Below are positions 44,185 to 53,291 of a stretch of DNA of 64,000 nucleotides, one piece after another. Numbering within the stretch: the stretch's first letter is position 1; every line of letters starts with the position of its first letter. Both the position numbers and the translations under genes were made by a program. The notes beneath the pieces were generated by a model. That model was not told the DNA's origin. It saw nothing but the letters and a program-made list of their open reading frames with translations, and ran no database searches. The stretch comes from Venatoribacter pacificus (GTDB lineage: Bacteria > Pseudomonadota > Gammaproteobacteria > Pseudomonadales > Oceanobacteraceae), in NCBI RefSeq assembly GCF_025318105.1, contig NZ_JAOANI010000015.1:558001-622000 (forward strand), given 5' to 3'.

Positions 44185-45831
44185 ATGGCAATTACACCAC
44201 GCATCAGCGAAGTCGGCAGTTTCCAGTTTATCAGGCCGGGCCGGACCAGTGATGGCCTGCTGACCGATCAGCTGGCGCGTACCGGCGGCAGCGAACTGAG
44301 AGCGGCGGCAAAAGGTCAGTCACTGCACTCGCAGCCCGTCGCAGATTCGACTTACCGCGAGCCGGTTAACCGCAACCTGTGGCAAAGCGATCAGTCGTGG
44401 ACGCGTTTTGCCGGCTCACTGAACGATACCGAAGTAATTAATGGCGTGAGCCCTGAGGGGCGGGAGCAGCTGGTCTCTGCCTCCGACTCCCTGAATATAC
44501 CTAAGGATTTTCGCCCCGGAGCTGTGCTGACCGATTTGCTGGGGCGCGGCGTGTCACAGCTCAGCAGTACCAGCGGGCGTTACGCTTATGCCGATGACGG
44601 TACCCGTCCGGCGCTGACAGAAATCGGCAAGGTCAGCCTGAAATACGGTTATCAGGAAGAAAAATTCAGCCTGAAACTGACCACCAATTCGGGTAAGGAA
44701 TTAACCCTGAACCTGACCCATCAGAGCGGCTGGGGTCAGAGTGACGATGGCCGTGCACTGGAAGTAGATCAGTGGCTGGTGGGCTTTACCCTGGATGAAT
44801 CGCTGAGTAAGGAAGAGCAGGAAGAAGCGCTGCAACTGGCCTCATCACTGGATAAACTGGCACGGCGTTATCTGGCCAGTGGCCATCTTGATCTGGAAAA
44901 TCTGGGGCTGGATAAACTGCAGCAATTCTCGGCGGTTTCACTCGACCTTAAAGGCGCTGGTGGTGAGAGCAGCGATCTGCTGCGCATTGAATACCGCAAC
45001 GATGATGAGCAGCGCAGCCTGAATGTGCTGCTGCATGAAGACAAACTGAAGCTGGATCTGAGCAAAGCCGGTTGGGCGCAGTTAGGCACGGAAGCACAGC
45101 GGCAGGACAGTCTGAAAGAATATCTGACGCTGATCGAACAGAGCGGTGAACGCGGCAATGCCGATAAACAGCAGCTGGATTTAATGCTCGATGCCTTCGC
45201 CCTGTTGCATAAACCCGAACAGCATCCGCAGGATCTGGCGCGGCAGGAACAGGAGCAGCCACCGCAAACGCCAACCGGAATCGACGTGGGTTTTGCCCGC
45301 AGTGGTTTGACTGCGCTGAGTGGTCTGGAGGATTTCAGCTTTTCTTTTCAGGCGCAGGTCAGCAAGCCCAATCCTGATGCACAGCGGAATAATGAAAAAA
45401 TCAGCTTTGGATTGAATTTCGCACAGGATACCAAAGGCGAAACCGGTGATGCCGGCAGCCTCGCCGTAGAGCAAACCCAGGCGTATCAGTTTAAGGCCAG
45501 CTTTTATGAGCCTTTGCCCTGGCTGGAGCTGGTGGATTTCAGCAAGCAGAACTACCAGTACATCGAGACTGAAGCCCGCGCCACCGAGGTAACCAGCCTG
45601 CGCTACGAAGATTTCACCCTGCAGCATGCTTCGCAGCAAAGTCAGAATGAATGGCACGAGCGGCGGCGAACCTATGTGCTGGGCAGCCTCGACAGTGATG
45701 TCAGTGAAGGCGATAAAAATCAGGACATAACTGACTTTACCGAAGCCGCGATTCTGGCTGAGCGCGAACAGCAACAGCAGTTGCTGGATGATCTGCTCGG
45801 CAGCCGCATACCGCAGCCGTGGCAGCGATGA
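44185..45831 (+). CDS. Unrecognised 548-residue protein
   Basis: I do not recognise a family. The protein has no signal peptide and no membrane helix. Residues 1-130 look disordered and polar. Residues about 145-190 contain beta strands (KVSLKYGYQEEKFSLKL then KELTLNLTHQSG); residues about 200-240 are acidic helix; residues about 375-470 contain FSFSFQAQVSKPNPDAQ and a second beta-rich stretch (KISFGLNFAQDTKG). The C-terminus is glutamine-rich helix (EREQQQQLLDDLLGS). The two beta-rich segments look alike (SLKYG...LKLTTNSGKELTLNL versus FSFQA...KISFGLNF) and may be a repeated domain. AGGGA precedes the ATG. It is monocistronic, just upstream of the TPP riboswitch. Confidence 0.75.
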   Translation: MAITPRISEVGSFQFIRPGRTSDGLLTDQLARTGGSELRAAAKGQSLHSQPVADSTYREPVNRNLWQSDQSWTRFAGSLNDTEVINGVSPEGREQLVSASDSLNIPKDFRPGAVLTDLLGRGVSQLSSTSGRYAYADDGTRPALTEIGKVSLKYGYQEEKFSLKLTTNSGKELTLNLTHQSGWGQSDDGRALEVDQWLVGFTLDESLSKEEQEEALQLASSLDKLARRYLASGHLDLENLGLDKLQQFSAVSLDLKGAGGESSDLLRIEYRNDDEQRSLNVLLHEDKLKLDLSKAGWAQLGTEAQRQDSLKEYLTLIEQSGERGNADKQQLDLMLDAFALLHKPEQHPQDLARQEQEQPPQTPTGIDVGFARSGLTALSGLEDFSFSFQAQVSKPNPDAQRNNEKISFGLNFAQDTKGETGDAGSLAVEQTQAYQFKASFYEPLPWLELVDFSKQNYQYIETEARATEVTSLRYEDFTLQHASQQSQNEWHERRRTYVLGSLDSDVSEGDKNQDITDFTEAAILAEREQQQQLLDDLLGSRIPQPWQR

Positions 45832-45911
45832 CATTTTCGCGCAGAAGTGGTTATTTCCTATCAGCCTAAAGCCGCCATTGGTTCCCCGGCGTGAATCCCT
45901 TATGATGCCCC

Positions 45912-46026
45912 TGTCCCAGGGGGTGGCCCGATTGTCTGAATCCGGCCTGAGATGCCATAGGTTTACCTGCGTAAACGGCAAACCCCTAGAACCTGATCCG
46001 GTTAGTACCGGCGTAGGAATGGGGGT
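45912..46026 (+). promoter_or_regulatory. TPP (THI-element) riboswitch
   Basis: Conserved THI parts are in order: GGGGGT (P2), GGCC...GGCC with CTGAGA (45947-45952), an inserted stem around GTTTACCTGCGTAAAC (P3a), ACCCCT closing P2, then ACCTGATCCGGTTAGTACCG and GCGTAGGAA (P4/P5). TCCCA and TGGGG close P1. It lies 112 nt upstream of the TonB-dependent receptor. TPP binding is expected to turn the operon off. The region between, 46027-46120, holds GC-rich stems that could be the expression platform; whether it acts at termination or at the GAGGAA site (46122-46127) is not clear. Confidence 0.93.
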
Positions 46027-46137
46027 GAGTACGCACAGTCTGCGGCGGCTCGCATCACAACCGGGAGGTTGGCGTTAAACGCAACCGGCCCCTACGCACT
46101 ACCCGGGTCTTTCTTGTATTTTGAGGAATGACCCTGA

Positions 46138-48303
46138 ATGAAAAAAACACCGCTTTCCCTGTTGGTTTTACTGGCCCCGCTGTCGGCTTTGGCGGCTGAT
46201 GACGTTACCCTCAGCACGCAAACCGTGCAGGCCGATTTCCGTAAAACCGATGTGCAGCAGATTCCCGAAGCCGTCACCTTAGTTGGCAGCGAGCAGATTG
46301 AAGCCCGTTCGGCGCAGCATCTGGACCAGATATTAAGCTTTGCTCCCAACGTGAACTTTGCTTCCGGTACTTCCCGTGGGCGCTATTTTCAGATTCGCGG
46401 TATCGGCGAACGCAGCCAGTTTGTTGATCCGGTGAATCCATCTGTGGGTCTGGTGATCGACGGTATCGATATGACCGGTTTAGGTGCTGCCGCGACCCTG
46501 TTTGATGTGCAGCAGGTGGAAATTCTGCGCGGCCCGCAGGGCACCCGTTTTGGTGCTAACGCACTGGCCGGCATGATCAATATCCGCAGTAATGACCCGA
46601 CGCAAAATAATGAAGGTTATATCAGTGCCAAAGCCGGCAACTACAGCAGCTATGGTCTGGGGGCGGCGTTATCCGGTTCACTGAGTGATAACCTGCAGGG
46701 GCGTATTGCCATGCATGGTTTTGAGTCCGATGGTTATATCGACAACGAATTTTTAAACCGTGACGACACCAATAACCAGGACGAGAAAATCGCCCGCGCT
46801 AAACTGCACTGGCAACTGTCTGAGCGCAGTGAATTAAATCTGACCTATTTATACGCCGATATCGATAACGGTTACGATGCTTACAGCCTTGATAATAACC
46901 GCACAACATTGTCGAACCGTCCTGGTAAAGATACACAGGATACCAACGCTTTTGCGCTGGCGTATAACCGCGAACTGAATTCCGCAGTTCGCTTTGAAAG
47001 TGAAATCACCGGCAGCTGGAATAAAGCAGAATACAGTTACGACGAAGACTGGGCGTACGGTGAATATATCTGGCTGAGCGATGATCCTGTGTACCAGCCA
47101 GACCCATGCGATACAACTCAGGGGCCTTGTTTGGCTCCTGTTGATGGTTACAGCTCTTTTGATCAATACCTGCGGAGTTTTGATCGCAACAGCATTGGCC
47201 TGCGCTTTCTATCCGGCACCGACGGCCGTTTATTTTCTGATTCAACCGACTGGGTAGCGGGCATCTATATGATGCAGCGGGAAGAAACACTGAAACGCAA
47301 TTACACCTATAACAACGGACAGTATCAGAGCGATCTGACCGTGGATTCGGTATCGGCTTATGCAGAACTAAGCACAGCCTTTACTCCATCCACAACGCTG
47401 ACTTACGGCGTACGTGCGGAAAACTGGAAAAATGATTTCAGTGATAATGCCAATACGCTGGATGCTGCAAAAAATGACGTGGCCAGCGATACTAACGAAA
47501 CGTTATGGGGCGGAAAAGTTACGCTGGAAACACTGCTGGGTGTTGACCATCTGGGCTACATCTCTCTGGCCCGTGGTTATAAAGCCGGTGGCGTGAATAC
47601 TGATCCGGATATTTCCGAAGCTAACCGCACTTTCGATACTGAGTTTAATAATACGGTTGAGCTGGGTCTTAAGTCGTCTCTGGCAGACAATGCACTGAAA
47701 ACCCGCCTTGCTGTATTTTATATTCAGCGTAAGAACCAGCAGGTTAAAAGCTCATATGCGGTACAAAAACCGGATAACAGCATCACCTTTCAGGACTATC
47801 TGGCCAACGCGGCTGAAGGTCGTAACTATGGTCTTGAGCTGGAAAGCGACTGGGCCATCAGTGAGCGTCTGAACTGGGTATTCAGCTATGGTCTTCTGCG
47901 TACCGAATTTTCCGATTATTCTTATCAAACAGCTGCTGGCGAGTTTAATAAAGATGGTCGAGCTCAGGCACATGCACCGGAATACAGCCTGGCTACTGCG
48001 CTGATTTATGCGCTGACCGATACATTATCGTTGCGCGCAGAAAGTGAAGCTAAAGATGAATTCTATTTTTCTGACAGTCACGATGAAAAAGCCCGCGCCT
48101 CGGTACTCTGGCATGCCCGCCTGAGCTATCAGCAGGGGCCGTTGGATCTTGCACTGGCCGGCCGTAACCTGACCAACCGTGAAACCGATGTTCGTGGTTT
48201 TGGTGGTTTTGGTAACGACCCTCGTAATGGCTATGCCGAAAATGCTTATCGTCAGCTGGGCGAACCGCGTCTTGTGATGCTGGAAGCCAAATATTCATTC
48301 TGA
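46138..48303 (+). CDS. TonB-dependent receptor, predicted thiamine uptake
   Basis: A 721-residue outer-membrane receptor. Signal peptide MKKTPLSLLVLLAPLSALAA, then a plug domain (EAVTLVGSEQIEARSAQHLD, FQIRGIGERSQF, VEILRGPQGTRFGANALAG) and a 22-strand barrel ending in a C-terminal Phe (MLEAKYSF). Fold and length are those of siderophore/vitamin receptors. Control by the TPP riboswitch and the downstream thiamine-binding, PnuT and kinase genes indicates thiamine or a precursor as the substrate; this is inference from context. A hairpin 48311-48333 follows the gene. Confidence 0.9.
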   Translation: MKKTPLSLLVLLAPLSALAADDVTLSTQTVQADFRKTDVQQIPEAVTLVGSEQIEARSAQHLDQILSFAPNVNFASGTSRGRYFQIRGIGERSQFVDPVNPSVGLVIDGIDMTGLGAAATLFDVQQVEILRGPQGTRFGANALAGMINIRSNDPTQNNEGYISAKAGNYSSYGLGAALSGSLSDNLQGRIAMHGFESDGYIDNEFLNRDDTNNQDEKIARAKLHWQLSERSELNLTYLYADIDNGYDAYSLDNNRTTLSNRPGKDTQDTNAFALAYNRELNSAVRFESEITGSWNKAEYSYDEDWAYGEYIWLSDDPVYQPDPCDTTQGPCLAPVDGYSSFDQYLRSFDRNSIGLRFLSGTDGRLFSDSTDWVAGIYMMQREETLKRNYTYNNGQYQSDLTVDSVSAYAELSTAFTPSTTLTYGVRAENWKNDFSDNANTLDAAKNDVASDTNETLWGGKVTLETLLGVDHLGYISLARGYKAGGVNTDPDISEANRTFDTEFNNTVELGLKSSLADNALKTRLAVFYIQRKNQQVKSSYAVQKPDNSITFQDYLANAAEGRNYGLELESDWAISERLNWVFSYGLLRTEFSDYSYQTAAGEFNKDGRAQAHAPEYSLATALIYALTDTLSLRAESEAKDEFYFSDSHDEKARASVLWHARLSYQQGPLDLALAGRNLTNRETDVRGFGGFGNDPRNGYAENAYRQLGEPRLVMLEAKYSF

Positions 48304-48310
48304 TAAATGC

Positions 48311-48333
48311 AGCCGGACGTCTGACGTCCGGCT
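48311..48333 (+). repeat. Perfect hairpin inside the thiamine operon
   Basis: AGCCGGACGTC, one base, GACGTCCGGCT. It lies 7-30 nt after the receptor stop, with no long U-run. It may stabilise the receptor mRNA or reduce transcription into the genes behind it. It contains GACGTCCG, the unit of the repeat at 48621. Confidence 0.75.
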
Positions 48334-48351
48334 TATTAACTGGAGATCCAA

Positions 48352-48618
48352 ATGGAAATATCAGTAGAAATCAGCAAATACCCTCTGGCCGATGATTATA
48401 TTCCGGCGATTAAATCGTTTATCGACCGTCTGAATCAGGTTGAAGGTTTAACCATCGTTACCAATACCATGAGTACACAGGTGTTCGGTGACTATGATCT
48501 GGTAATGGATACCTTAAAAGAAGAAATGCGCCTGAGCTGGGAGCAGTTCGGCAAGAGCATTTTTGTCTGCAAATTTATCGGTACCAATCTCGATCCGGCA
48601 CTTAATCCACACGGATAA
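48352..48618 (+). CDS. Thiamine-binding (YkoF/MTH1187-type) protein
   Basis: An 88-residue single-domain protein: VEISKYPLADDYIPAIKSFI, a GLTIVTNTMSTQVFGDYD strand pair and LRLSWE-like helix. It belongs to the PF01910 Thiamine_BP family, whose members bind thiamine or hydroxymethylpyrimidine. No signal peptide, so cytoplasmic. GGAG lies 9 nt upstream. It is the second gene after the TPP riboswitch and could sense or buffer thiamine; that role is inferred. Confidence 0.85.
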   Translation: MEISVEISKYPLADDYIPAIKSFIDRLNQVEGLTIVTNTMSTQVFGDYDLVMDTLKEEMRLSWEQFGKSIFVCKFIGTNLDPALNPHG

Positions 48619-48620
48619 TA

Positions 48621-48648
48621 CGTCCGACGTCCGACGTCCGACGTCCGA
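48621..48648 (+). repeat. Four tandem CGTCCGA heptamers
   Basis: CGTCCGA is repeated four times without error, immediately after the thiamine-binding gene. The adjoining hairpin at 48311-48333 carries the same bases. Confidence 0.92.
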
Positions 48649-48675
48649 CTTTGCCCTTAAACCAAGGATTCCTGC

Positions 48676-49377
48676 ATGACCGACATCTGGAACAGTATTG
48701 AACAGGCGGCGCAGGCCATGAGCGGCTGGGAACTGGTCGCCGTTATTCTGGGTATTGCCTATTTAGTGCTGGCCATGAAGCAGAGCATCTGGTGCTGGTA
48801 CGCGGCCTTTGGCAGTACGGCTATTTTTATCGGGTTGTTCTGGGATGTCAGCCTGCTGATGGAATCGGCGCTGAATGTGTATTACCTGATTATGGCGGTC
48901 TATGGCTGGTGGCTGTGGCGCGCCAATAAAGGGGCAGATAATAAAAATGAGAACTCACAGGCCCCGGCTGCTGAGTTACCAATACAGTCCTGGGCATTAA
49001 AACAACACCTGCTGGCGATTGGCAGTGTGATTGTTCTGAGTTGTATCAGCGGTTACCTGCTCAGCGAAAACACCTCGGCGGTATTGCCTTACCTTGATTC
49101 ATTCACCACCTGGGGTGCGGTGATTACTACTTGGATGGTGGCAAAAAAAGTACTGGAAAACTGGCTCTACTGGATCGTTGTCGACAGTGTTGCCATCTTC
49201 TTATATATCGACCGAGAGCTGTATTTAACGGCGGTACTGATGGCAGTGTACGTGGTGCTGGTCATTATTGGCTGGTTTAACTGGTTGCCACAATTTAAGG
49301 CACAACTTAATGCACAACAAAACCGCGATGATAATACTGTGCTGACCACTCCATCGGCGTGGAAAGTAGCCGAATAA
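48676..49377 (+). CDS. pnuT: PnuT-type thiamine permease (PnuC family)
   Basis: A 233-residue inner-membrane protein with about seven helices. The family motifs QSIWCWYAAFGS, NVYYLIMAVYGWWLW and a C-terminal LYLTAVLMAVYVVLVIIGW are present. PnuC carries nicotinamide riboside; the PnuT branch carries thiamine and is found in TPP-riboswitch operons. The thiamine assignment rests on context. AAGGA lies 10 nt upstream. It follows the heptamer repeat and precedes the kinase gene by 19 bp. Confidence 0.88.
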   Translation: MTDIWNSIEQAAQAMSGWELVAVILGIAYLVLAMKQSIWCWYAAFGSTAIFIGLFWDVSLLMESALNVYYLIMAVYGWWLWRANKGADNKNENSQAPAAELPIQSWALKQHLLAIGSVIVLSCISGYLLSENTSAVLPYLDSFTTWGAVITTWMVAKKVLENWLYWIVVDSVAIFLYIDRELYLTAVLMAVYVVLVIIGWFNWLPQFKAQLNAQQNRDDNTVLTTPSAWKVAE

Positions 49378-49396
49378 CAACAATAAGGCGATACCT

Positions 49397-50254
49397 ATGC
49401 TGCAGCAGATTTTAGACGACTGGCCACACTGGCAATTGTGCAGCGAAGCGCCAACGCTGGATAATATCAGCCCATTGCCCGGTGGGCTTACCAATCATTG
49501 TTATCTGCTGCGCTTGCCAGAAGGCGATTATGTGTTGCGGGTAGAAGGGCGGAATTCCAGAGCGCTGGATATTAATCGTGCCGCTGAATTAACAATACAT
49601 CATCTGGTCGCTGATCAGGGGCTGACCCCGGTTATCCGCTTTCGCTCAGAAAGCGGCCATTACTGGATCCGCGATTATGTGCCGGGCATGCCATTAACCA
49701 ATCCGCAGCTGGATCTGCGACTGTTGTTAACCATGGCGCAGCAATTACAGCAACTGCATCAGTTGCGCCCGCCTGCCGGAATACCAAAGCTCAGCATCAG
49801 TGAAAAAGCCGGTCATTACTGGGATATTATTACAGCGCAGTTCGCCATTATGGATCGCATGACGGCTGCAGCTGATGAGTTGCTGGCTTTGCGCGGTCCG
49901 CTGCAAAGTCTGTTGAGCGGTGCTCCCGATAATCAACGCTGCCTGTGCCATATGGACCCGACCGCCCCCAACTGGATCCAGACTGCTGATAACAAACTGG
50001 TATTGCTAGACTGGGAATACGCTGCTATCGGTCATCCGTTATGGGATCTGGCTGCTTTATTACAGGGTGTGGATTTATCCGCCGATGATGAACAGACACT
50101 GCTGCAGGCCTATGGTTTAAAACATTATCGCGGCTGGGAATTTGCCAAAACACAGATGAGCTATCTGGCCGCACTCTGGTACCGGGCGCAGGGGCTGTGG
50201 AGTGACCGGGAGCTGATTGCTTATTTAAATGGCCTTAAGGCGCTGGCGGAGTGA
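49397..50254 (+). CDS. Aminoglycoside-phosphotransferase-fold kinase, probable thiamine kinase
   Basis: A 285-residue kinase. The lipid-binding/ATP segment is ISPLPGGLTNHCYLLRLPEGDYVLRVEG, the catalytic loop CLCHMDPTAPNWIQT and the metal motif LLDWEYAAIGHPLWDLAAL. This APH/choline-kinase fold includes ThiK, and the gene sits in a TPP-regulated thiamine import operon, so phosphorylation of imported thiamine is the likely job. Pantetheine or choline as substrates cannot be excluded. AAGG is 11 nt upstream. Confidence 0.82.
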   Translation: MLQQILDDWPHWQLCSEAPTLDNISPLPGGLTNHCYLLRLPEGDYVLRVEGRNSRALDINRAAELTIHHLVADQGLTPVIRFRSESGHYWIRDYVPGMPLTNPQLDLRLLLTMAQQLQQLHQLRPPAGIPKLSISEKAGHYWDIITAQFAIMDRMTAAADELLALRGPLQSLLSGAPDNQRCLCHMDPTAPNWIQTADNKLVLLDWEYAAIGHPLWDLAALLQGVDLSADDEQTLLQAYGLKHYRGWEFAKTQMSYLAALWYRAQGLWSDRELIAYLNGLKALAE

Positions 50255-50295
50255 TGGCTCCGTTATCACTATCAGTATCATATCTGTGGTAATCT

Positions 50296-50301
50296 TATAA
50301 T
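50296..50301 (+). promoter_or_regulatory. -10 box of the repeat lipoprotein gene
   Basis: TATAAT lies 28 bp upstream of the ATG at 50329. A -35 box is not obvious. Confidence 0.5.
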
Positions 50302-50328
50302 TAATAATTTTGTAGCTTGGATTCATGG

Positions 50329-52335
50329 ATGAAATTTTTACGTACGCTGCTTCCTATTTTTACATGCGCAGCTGCTGTATCGGGCTGTATTTTTGATCAT
50401 GATAAATCCCAATCAGATGCCAATACGTCTTATATTCCAATCAAAGGGTTGCACTATGAGTCGGCATCTTATTCAGGATATACCAACACTGAAGGTGAGT
50501 ATCGTGCCAATAAAGGTGAGACCACTACCTTTTCAATAGGCCAAACCAGAATTGCTTCATTCGAGAGCGTATCATCACTGACACTTGATGATTTTCTAGC
50601 GACTAATCTTCCTGATAACGAGCATGCTGTTGCTGCTGCACTGAGCTCTGATTCAGATGGCAGCTTTCACCGTATGGCAAATATAGCGGCATTGCTGATG
50701 GTGCTGGATTATGATCAGAACCCCAGCAATGGGATAGACCTGAGTAACTGGCAGGGTAGTAATAGCCTGCCACCTGTTGATCTTAATCAGAATCTGTATA
50801 GGTTCTTCTATTTAACACTCGCTGAATTGGCGCAGAGTAAGGGGCTGACTCGCCGAAATCTGGCGGTATCGGAACCATTGAGTTTTATCTATCGTCTTGC
50901 AGGTATTCAGGTTGAGGTCGAAATGCCAGACAAACTGAATAATCAACCAATCTTCGAATATGATTCTCAGGGACGCATAACCAAATACCGGGTGTATGGA
51001 GATTCAGCATTTTCTTCCGAGTTATCATATCGTTCTGATGGACGTATCTCCGAATTTCATTTTCCGGAAATATCGATTGTCGGAATGGATTATTCGGTGA
51101 TTTATAATTCAGATTTTAGACCAATTCAGCGCTATGAAAAATATGAAAGTAAACTCTTTAAATACGACAGCTCTGGTTTTCTGACAGCCATTACTGAGGC
51201 ATTTTTTGGAACAATAAATCAGGGTGAATTCAGTTACAGCTATAATTCTGATGACGGGATTCAACGCACAACCGAAAAATGCGACACTAATTTCGATGGT
51301 GTGACAGATAAAACAACGCAGATTAGCCAATATTTAAATAACTCTGGTGATTTTAGTCGTCGCGATGTGAGTATTAATAACGATGCAAGCGGTTCTGAAT
51401 ATATCCGGATCAGTGAACGTTATCATTATGATATCGGAGGAAATATATCAGGCTATGTTTATGAAAAAAATAATGCGCTGACCGTGGAGATGCTAAAACA
51501 GATAAAGAAAGACTTTATCCGTACTGATACTGGCAAACTTCAGTCCTATAGTGAACAGGTTAAATATAATGACGGAGGGTGGCATAAGCAGAGTCTTACC
51601 TTTAATGAAAGTGGGAAAATATTACGCAAAATTTATTCTGATGGAACCGATGATGTACTGGGTGGTGAGAGTGTTTATGACTATCAATACGATAATGCTG
51701 GTAATCAGACTCAGTATAAAAAAAATACCGACAGTCAAGGTGACGGAGTTGTTGATGTAATCAGCGTTATTGACAGTCAGTACTCAGATTCTGGTCAGTT
51801 TCTGGCGTCAAAGGAAATCAGGAAAACCCGTGAAATTGTCGATTATTATCAGGTGAAAAAAAATATCTACAATGATCAAGGGAAATTGACCATCGCCAAA
51901 ACAGAGACAGACAGTGATGGGAATGGAATAACCGATTCAATCGTCACAACCACATCAATTTATAATGACAGCGGCGACTTAATTCTTGGTCAGTCAGTGT
52001 TGCATCAGGATGGCAATGGTGTAACTGAATCGATAACAGAGTCTTCTTTCACTTATACGGCGAGCGGTCATATAGCATCGAAGCATCTGCTTCAGGACAA
52101 GGATGGTGATGGTACTGTTGATTTCCGTGATGATATTTTCTACGGCTATAAACATCGTGCAGATGGCCTGTCTTATCTGGTTGAAAACAACATTCCAATT
52201 AATGATCTGACAGAGTGGCATAAATATGCTTTGGCCAGTGATTTCTGGCTGCAACATCTGCATGCTATGGGGCAGGCAGAACTTATGGAAAGCATTTTTA
52301 ATAAACGGCAGTGGACGGTGCGACCTGATAACTAA
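50329..52335 (+). CDS. Lipoprotein with calcium-loop/YD-like repeats
   Basis: A 668-residue lipoprotein: signal KFLRTLLPIFTCAAAVSGC with acylated Cys. Residues about 30-200 form an N-terminal domain I do not recognise. From about 200 to the end, short strands follow the pattern Y-x-x-S-G-x-hydrophobic (FEYDSQGRITKYRV, FKYDSSGFLTAI), like Rhs YD repeats. Five copies of an EF-hand/dockerin-like loop sit among them: DTNFDG (319), DSQGDG (468), DSDGNG (528), HQDGNG (559) and DKDGDG (590), the last three exactly 31 residues apart. Calcium binding is therefore likely. The gene is visibly AT-richer than its neighbours. Its stop overlaps that of the convergent thrB by 1-4 bp. ATG 50329 is taken over TTG 50317. 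Function unknown. Confidence 0.75.
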   Translation: MKFLRTLLPIFTCAAAVSGCIFDHDKSQSDANTSYIPIKGLHYESASYSGYTNTEGEYRANKGETTTFSIGQTRIASFESVSSLTLDDFLATNLPDNEHAVAAALSSDSDGSFHRMANIAALLMVLDYDQNPSNGIDLSNWQGSNSLPPVDLNQNLYRFFYLTLAELAQSKGLTRRNLAVSEPLSFIYRLAGIQVEVEMPDKLNNQPIFEYDSQGRITKYRVYGDSAFSSELSYRSDGRISEFHFPEISIVGMDYSVIYNSDFRPIQRYEKYESKLFKYDSSGFLTAITEAFFGTINQGEFSYSYNSDDGIQRTTEKCDTNFDGVTDKTTQISQYLNNSGDFSRRDVSINNDASGSEYIRISERYHYDIGGNISGYVYEKNNALTVEMLKQIKKDFIRTDTGKLQSYSEQVKYNDGGWHKQSLTFNESGKILRKIYSDGTDDVLGGESVYDYQYDNAGNQTQYKKNTDSQGDGVVDVISVIDSQYSDSGQFLASKEIRKTREIVDYYQVKKNIYNDQGKLTIAKTETDSDGNGITDSIVTTTSIYNDSGDLILGQSVLHQDGNGVTESITESSFTYTASGHIASKHLLQDKDGDGTVDFRDDIFYGYKHRADGLSYLVENNIPINDLTEWHKYALASDFWLQHLHAMGQAELMESIFNKRQWTVRPDN

Positions 52336-53291
52336 TTGACTGTAACGGTTCTGCGTGCCAGTAGTTTATTCTTAAACTCCGCCGGATCTTTCTGCAGCGC
52401 CATTTCCCCCGCCTGTTGCTGCTGAATGCGGCGGGTTAATAAACGGCTCAGCCAGAAGCGCAGGGCCGCGCCTCTTAACACTAAATTCCAGCTGGTTTTT
52501 TCTGCATCGTTTAATGGCCGTACGCTTTCATAGCCGTTTAATAAGGCTTCCACACAACCGGCTTTCCACTCGCCGTTAATATCGCAGCACCAGTCGTTGG
52601 CGATGATCGCCAGATCGTAGAGCAGGGCACCATCGCAGGCGTTGTATAAATCGAGAATGGCGCCAACCTGGCCATCAGCGGTGAAGAGGGCGTTGTCATG
52701 AAACAGGTCGCCGTGAATCCAGCCCTGCGGCAGGCTCAGCCACTGGGCGCGCTGTTGTGTCTGAAAGTGCAGTTCGTCTTCCAATAGCGTCTGTTCTTCG
52801 CGGGTTAAATCGCTGCTCAGCTCCGGGCTGATCGTAACCCACCAGTCAAAACCACGGCTGTCATTGCGGCGGTTATGCAGCGGCAGGGCAGCCAGATGCA
52901 GTTCCGCCAGCGCGCGGCCAATGGCTTCGCAGTGTTGCGGTTGCGGATCATGAATATGCTCGCCGGGCAGGCGCGGACAGATAATCGCCGGTTTGTCTTT
53001 CAGGCTGTGCAGCCACTCGCCATCACGCGCTGCCAGTGGTGCCGGAACCTGCAGGCCCTGTTGGCCCAGATGATGCGCCAGACGTACAAACTCACGCACT
53101 TCATTGTTGTTATGGTGCTCAAACAGGGTGAGCACATACTCACTCTGCCGGCCCTGCTGCTGGCAGGTAACGAAGTAGTTGGTGTTCTCGATACCGGCGG
53201 CGATGCCTTTATATGAAACTAACGTACCCAATTCAAAATGTGCAAGAAAGGCTTCGGTGTCGCTCTGGCTCAGCGAGGTATAAACAGACAT
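52332..53291 (-). CDS. thrB: Homoserine kinase, ThrB (APH-fold) type
   Basis: A 319-residue kinase of threonine biosynthesis. Features: GIENTNYFVTC, ICPRLPGEHI, catalytic WIHGDLFHDNALF and metal-binding AILDLYNACDGALLYDLA. This is the APH-fold ThrB of pseudomonads, unrelated to the GHMP-type enteric enzyme. Followed upstream by a DUF2782 gene and polA, the same gene order as P. aeruginosa. The rest of the threonine pathway is not in the window. Confidence 0.93.
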   Translation of the reverse strand: MSVYTSLSQSDTEAFLAHFELGTLVSYKGIAAGIENTNYFVTCQQQGRQSEYVLTLFEHHNNNEVREFVRLAHHLGQQGLQVPAPLAARDGEWLHSLKDKPAIICPRLPGEHIHDPQPQHCEAIGRALAELHLAALPLHNRRNDSRGFDWWVTISPELSSDLTREEQTLLEDELHFQTQQRAQWLSLPQGWIHGDLFHDNALFTADGQVGAILDLYNACDGALLYDLAIIANDWCCDINGEWKAGCVEALLNGYESVRPLNDAEKTSWNLVLRGAALRFWLSRLLTRRIQQQQAGEMALQKDPAEFKNKLLARRTVTVN

